Source: CAIWTU01 sp963815135 (GTDB lineage Bacteria > Desulfobacterota > Desulfuromonadia > Geobacterales > Geobacteraceae). Taken from it: a stretch of 64,000 nucleotides of DNA. The translations under genes were made by a program, and so were the position numbers. Positions 63,768 to 64,000 of the stretch are shown here, piece by piece. The stretch covers positions 372,001 to 436,000 of the forward strand of contig CAWFFO010000001.1 of the NCBI GenBank assembly GCA_963815135.1. The letters run 5' to 3'. The notes beneath the pieces were generated by a model that searched no databases, was not told the DNA's origin, and saw only the letters and a list, made by a program, of their open reading frames with translations. The stretch's first letter is position 1, and each line of letters begins with the position of its first letter.

Positions 63768-64000
63768 ATGGCAATTGATGCGCTTTCAGCTAATTCATTA
63801 GCAAAAACCTGTTTACTTGAAGCTAATCTAAGGAACGAAGTGCAACAGACTTCAGATAATGGGTTTGGCAGGATTTTGAATGAAACAATGAGTGCCGTAA
63901 GTAATGATAAGACAGGTATTAATAAAGAGAATGCGGTTGATGTCGCAGAAATAATAAAACTGGAGATGATGAGAAGTTCACTGTCGCTCGGGGAGGTGAA
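63768..64000 (+). CDS. Unrecognised protein, 5' part only
   Basis: Open to the window edge; 77 codons visible, starting MAIDALSANSLAK after GAGG. Polar and helical with no signal peptide. Thirteen bases after the regulator, so probably co-transcribed with it. Family not recognised. Confidence 0.6.
   Translation, partial: MAIDALSANSLAKTCLLEANLRNEVQQTSDNGFGRILNETMSAVSNDKTGINKENAVDVAEIIKLEMMRSSLSLGEV

Overview
The window reads as chromosomal DNA of a Gram-negative anaerobe, most likely of the Geobacter/Pelobacter/Desulfuromonas group (Desulfuromonadota, formerly Deltaproteobacteria). The grounds are a CO dehydrogenase operon, an icd-mdh-korDABC cluster of the kind Geobacter uses for acetate oxidation, complete lipid A and LPS-core genes, a sigma-54 response regulator, and moderate GC with many TTG/GTG starts. 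The taxon is inferred from gene content and order; no search was run.

Layout. 0-1 kb: the 3' end of an EttA-type ABC-F gene and its terminator. 1.3-6.8 kb: a PAS-LytTR regulator resembling the heme CO sensor RcoM, then cooS, cooC, a cooF-like ferredoxin and a flavin NAD(P)H oxidoreductase, together a self-contained CO-to-NAD(P)H module. 6.8-12.3 kb: an outer-membrane barrel protein, lon, two small unknown genes and enolase. 12.5-22.8 kb: envelope and translation housekeeping genes (pgpH, ybeY, a DgkA-PAP2 fusion, corC-like, lnt, prfB with its programmed frameshift, a SPOR-NlpC/P60 lipoprotein, a DUF1015 protein and a DUF4139-like protein). 23.0-30.9 kb: lysS, lolC/E, lolD, bamA, skp, lpxD and fabZ; here single-base indels break essential genes, densely between about 23.5 and 26.9 kb, which looks like poor sequence rather than decay.

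29.4-43.8 kb: the lipid A and inner-core block. It carries a Gfo/Idh dehydrogenase and a DegT aminotransferase directly after lpxA, the arrangement of gnnA-gnnB, which predicts a lipid A built on 2,3-diamino-glucose with amide-linked 3-acyl chains. A seven-repeat RCC1 lipoprotein sits inside this block before lpxB. msbA, waaA, lpxK and core glycosyltransferases follow. 43.9-51.1 kb: outer-core or O-unit genes, including a wecD/wecE-like pair (dTDP-Fuc4NAc), two tandem paralogous GT4 enzymes, a broken methyltransferase gene, and heptosyltransferases flanking a 200-bp inverted-repeat element. 51.1-56.5 kb: icd, mdh, korDABC. 56.6-61.8 kb: an HD-GYP protein, then a tightly overlapping run of DedA, TrmJ, SemiSWEET, LemA and two TPM-domain proteins. 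61.8-64 kb: an AT-rich regulatory gap with a good sigma-54 promoter match, a sigma-54 response regulator and the start of an unrecognised gene.

No tRNA, rRNA, CRISPR array, insertion sequence or prophage was seen.
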